Source of the DNA: Channallabes apus
Lineage: Eukaryota > Chordata > Actinopteri > Siluriformes > Clariidae
Assembly: GCA_030522415.1 (NCBI GenBank)
Contig: CM060112.1
Span: forward strand, 270,001 to 334,000
Direction: 5' to 3'
Length of the DNA stretch: 64,000 nucleotides
Position numbers and translations under genes: made by a program. The notes beneath the pieces are model-generated. The model saw nothing but the letters and a program-made list of their open reading frames with translations, did no database searches and was not told the origin of the DNA. Of this stretch, positions 61,851-64,000 are shown in pieces (positions within the stretch are counted from its first letter, which is position 1; the number at the start of each line of letters is the position of its first letter).

Positions 61851-62079
61851 AATCCGTGAGCCAGACAGCAGTCATTCCCAATCTGTTAGTGTGTGTGTCA
61901 TCCTAAAAGCCCCGCCCCCTCACCCTGCCCCCTCTGTTATTCTTGCTGTTATACCCCTATCTCACCTATGTGGTTTGACTATATGAGGACAGAGGTGCGG
62001 AAAGATGTAAAACCTAATCACAGCACCAAAACTGGCGGTGAATCATGATTAACCGAACTTATGGCCACTGTGGAACATG

Positions 62080-62187
62080 GCTTAGGTGAGATAGGGGTAT
62101 TAGTAGGTGAGATAGGGGTACTAGTAGGTGAGATAGGGGTACTATTAACTGAGATAGGGGTATTAGTAGGTGAGAGAGGGGTATTAT
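62080..62187. repeat. 21 bp minisatellite
   Basis: About five copies of TAGGTGAGATAGGGGTATTAG, with small changes. A single copy in the opposite orientation lies at 61951-61968. Confidence 0.85.
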
Positions 62188-62499
62188 GAAGTAGTATGCT
62201 CTGGTCCCATCCCAATGAGACGTGGCGACATAGCTTAAAGCAGGTTATGGTCGCTGAACCGCTGGATGTCCAGGTGGTGCTCCGAAAATAATGTGGGCTA
62301 CATAGATAATTGGAAGACCTTTGAGGTCCTTTGACCTATTTATTTAGCTAAGCATTTTATAAATAGATTTGCCATAAGGTAAAGGAGCAGATCTGGGGGA
62401 CTCATGGACGTAGAGTATTATGGTGAACTGGTATGTTTAGATGCTGTCTTCCTCAGTCTCATTTGATCACTCAGGTTTGTTGACGGTGAGGTGATTGTT

Positions 62500-63395
62500 T
62501 GCTTTACATCTCAGGGAGCCCTCATGTTTGTGTTTCCTTCTGGCTCCTCCCTTTTAGTTATGCTGTCATAGTTAGTCCTGCCGGAGTCCCTGCTTGCACT
62601 CTACAGTAAATATACATTCACATTAGACATTGTGACTGTGACCATACCTAATTGCAATCTCTCCTCCTCTTCTCTTCCTCCCCCTCTTTCTCTTTCCTCT
62701 CTCCCCCTGTCTCCCCCTTTCACTCTTTCTCTCTCTCTCTCTCTCTGTCGAGCTACACATGTGGTTCCTGAGCTGCCAGTGATCCAGACTCCCTCTGCCC
62801 TCCGGACCTGTCTGATCCATCCTGGTGCCCGGTTTCTGGTTGGAGGTCTCATCGCATGGATGCCCCGTGTGTCTCTTTAGGATGCGTCTGGTGTCTGGGG
62901 ATGATTCTATCTACTTAGAAGATGGTTCTGCCCTCGACTGGTGTGGTCAGCTGTTTCTCTGAGGACTTGAAAATTCGATAGTTCAGGACTGGAACTTTAT
63001 ACAAGTCTATCTGAGTCTCCAATAACTACTGGACTCCATTTTACATCAACTATTATAACATCAATTAACATCAACTATTATAGCTGAACCTAACACTTAA
63101 CACTGTATAAATGCAGATCATTTCCTGCTATCTGTTTCACCCAGATGAGGATGGGTTCCCTGTCGAGTCTGGTTCCTCTCAAGGTTTCTTCCTATTACCG
63201 TCTCAGGGAGTTTTTCCTTGCCACTGTCGCCCTCGGGCTTGCTCACCAGGGACTATCTGAACATTTTGATTCATACACATTCACATTCCATACAAACTTA
63301 AATAATTCTTTTGATTGTGTAAAGCTGTTTTGAGACAATGTCAATTGTTAAAAGCGCTATACAAATAAAAATGAATTGAATTGAATTGAATTGAG
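62500..63395 (+). mobile_element. LINE family B 3' UTR
   Basis: Plus-strand version of the family B tail, ending AAAAGCGCTATACAAATAAA and ATTGAATTGAATTGAATTG. A CT-rich stretch (62660-62747) corresponds to the GA-rich stretch of the 25.05 kb copy. No coding part is present. Confidence 0.8.
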
Positions 63396-64000
63396 GGCAA
63401 AGCTGGCCTGTTAGGGCGGGACGGTGTCCATCCCACTCGGGAAGGTGCTGCTCTCATTTCCTGTAGTATAGCTCATAGTCTCAGTAGAGGTCTAGTTAAT
63501 CGGTGACAATCCAGAGCCCAGGCCAGGGAGCAGACAGACAGGCTAAACCAACCGTCTGCTAGCTGCATAGAGTCGTCACTCAGGGTTCACCATATTGAGA
63601 CTGTGCCTGTTCCCCGATCTAAGCAAAAATGTAGAAAGACTCAGAAAGTCTGTTTCAATAATCTAATTAACATAAAGTCCACAAACTCTGATCATACTGA
63701 ATGCGCAGCCGGCACCTCTGATCTGAAGCTAGGATTGTTAAATATTAGATCTCTCGCATCAAAAACAGTTATTGTTAATGAAATTATCACAGATCAGGCG
63801 TTTGATATACTCTGTTTAACTGAAACCTGGGTTAAACAGGACGAGTATGTAGCTCTAAATGAAGCTAGTCCTCCTGGATACAGCTACATACACCAGCCTC
63901 GGTTAACTGGTAGAGGAGGAGGCGTCGCAGTTATTCATAATGATAATCTGTCTATCGTACAAAAACACGGACACAAATTTAACTCATTTGAAATTCTTTA
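63396..64000 (+). mobile_element. CR1/L2-group LINE, 5' part, runs off the window
   Basis: The first frame ends with GRDGVHPTREGAAL and a stop at 63504-63506. This Asp-x-x-His ending is that of the SGNH-esterase ORF1 found in CR1/L2-group LINEs. A second frame open to the window end begins with the endonuclease (LGLLNIRSLASK, FDILCLTETWV, GRGGGVAVIH). Confidence 0.8.

Overview
This window is nuclear DNA from a ray-finned (teleost) fish. It has four intron-containing vertebrate genes with short introns, very dense (CA)n/(GT)n microsatellites, and a typical teleost transposon mix: CR1/L2-group and L1/Tx1-group LINEs, tRNA-derived SINEs, Tc1/mariner and hAT DNA transposons, and a Ty3/gypsy-like LTR element. 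The species cannot be named from the sequence alone. No prokaryotic or viral genome features are present.

Host genes, left to right: sumf1 (formylglycine-generating enzyme, +, nine coding exons, 10220-13154); endou (poly(U)-specific endoribonuclease, -, seven coding exons, 17820-24029); tsfm (mitochondrial elongation factor Ts, +, six coding exons, 34937-37233); and myl6 (myosin essential light chain 6, +, 38549-44791, with two alternative last coding exons). Exon boundaries were set by GT/AG sites that keep phase and give proteins colinear with the known families (367, 301, 304 and 151 aa). sumf1 and endou are convergent. Their poly(A) signals would be under 0.1 kb apart if a 4.35 kb L1-type LINE had not inserted between them.

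Transposon layout: 2.1-3.45 kb, Tc1-like element with long inverted repeats; 3.7-5.8 kb, LINE family A; 6.8-9.4 kb, two further degraded LINEs; 13.37-17.72 kb, L1-type LINE; 20.2-22.15 kb, LINE nested in LINE inside an endou intron; 24.4-25.2 kb, LINE tail; 25.5-31.7 kb, LINE/SINE cluster including a family B LINE nested in a family C LINE; 31.75-32.37 kb, two SINEs; 33.4-34.3 kb, Tc1 and LINE remnants; 41.9-43.05 kb, inverted-repeat element in a myl6 intron; 47.9-49.25 kb, hAT-like element with 8 bp duplications; 50.4-59.0 kb, a SINE split by an LTR element and by a Tc1 element that itself holds a LINE; 59.0-61.06 kb, unclassified repeat split by a LINE; 62.5-64 kb, LINE parts, the last running off the window.

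Most notable points: (1) many introns of sumf1, endou and tsfm carry (CA)n just after the donor and (GT)n just before the acceptor, so the pre-mRNA ends could pair and loop the intron out; (2) a young LTR element (LTRs differ at 4 of 718 positions) keeps one open frame joining a Gag-like region to the zinc-binding and C-terminal parts of integrase, with no protease, reverse transcriptase, RNase H or integrase catalytic core; (3) a four-element nest whose order of insertion can be read from target-site duplications; (4) two perfect CArG boxes in a duplicated unit inside a myl6 intron, plus conserved alternative 3' exons.
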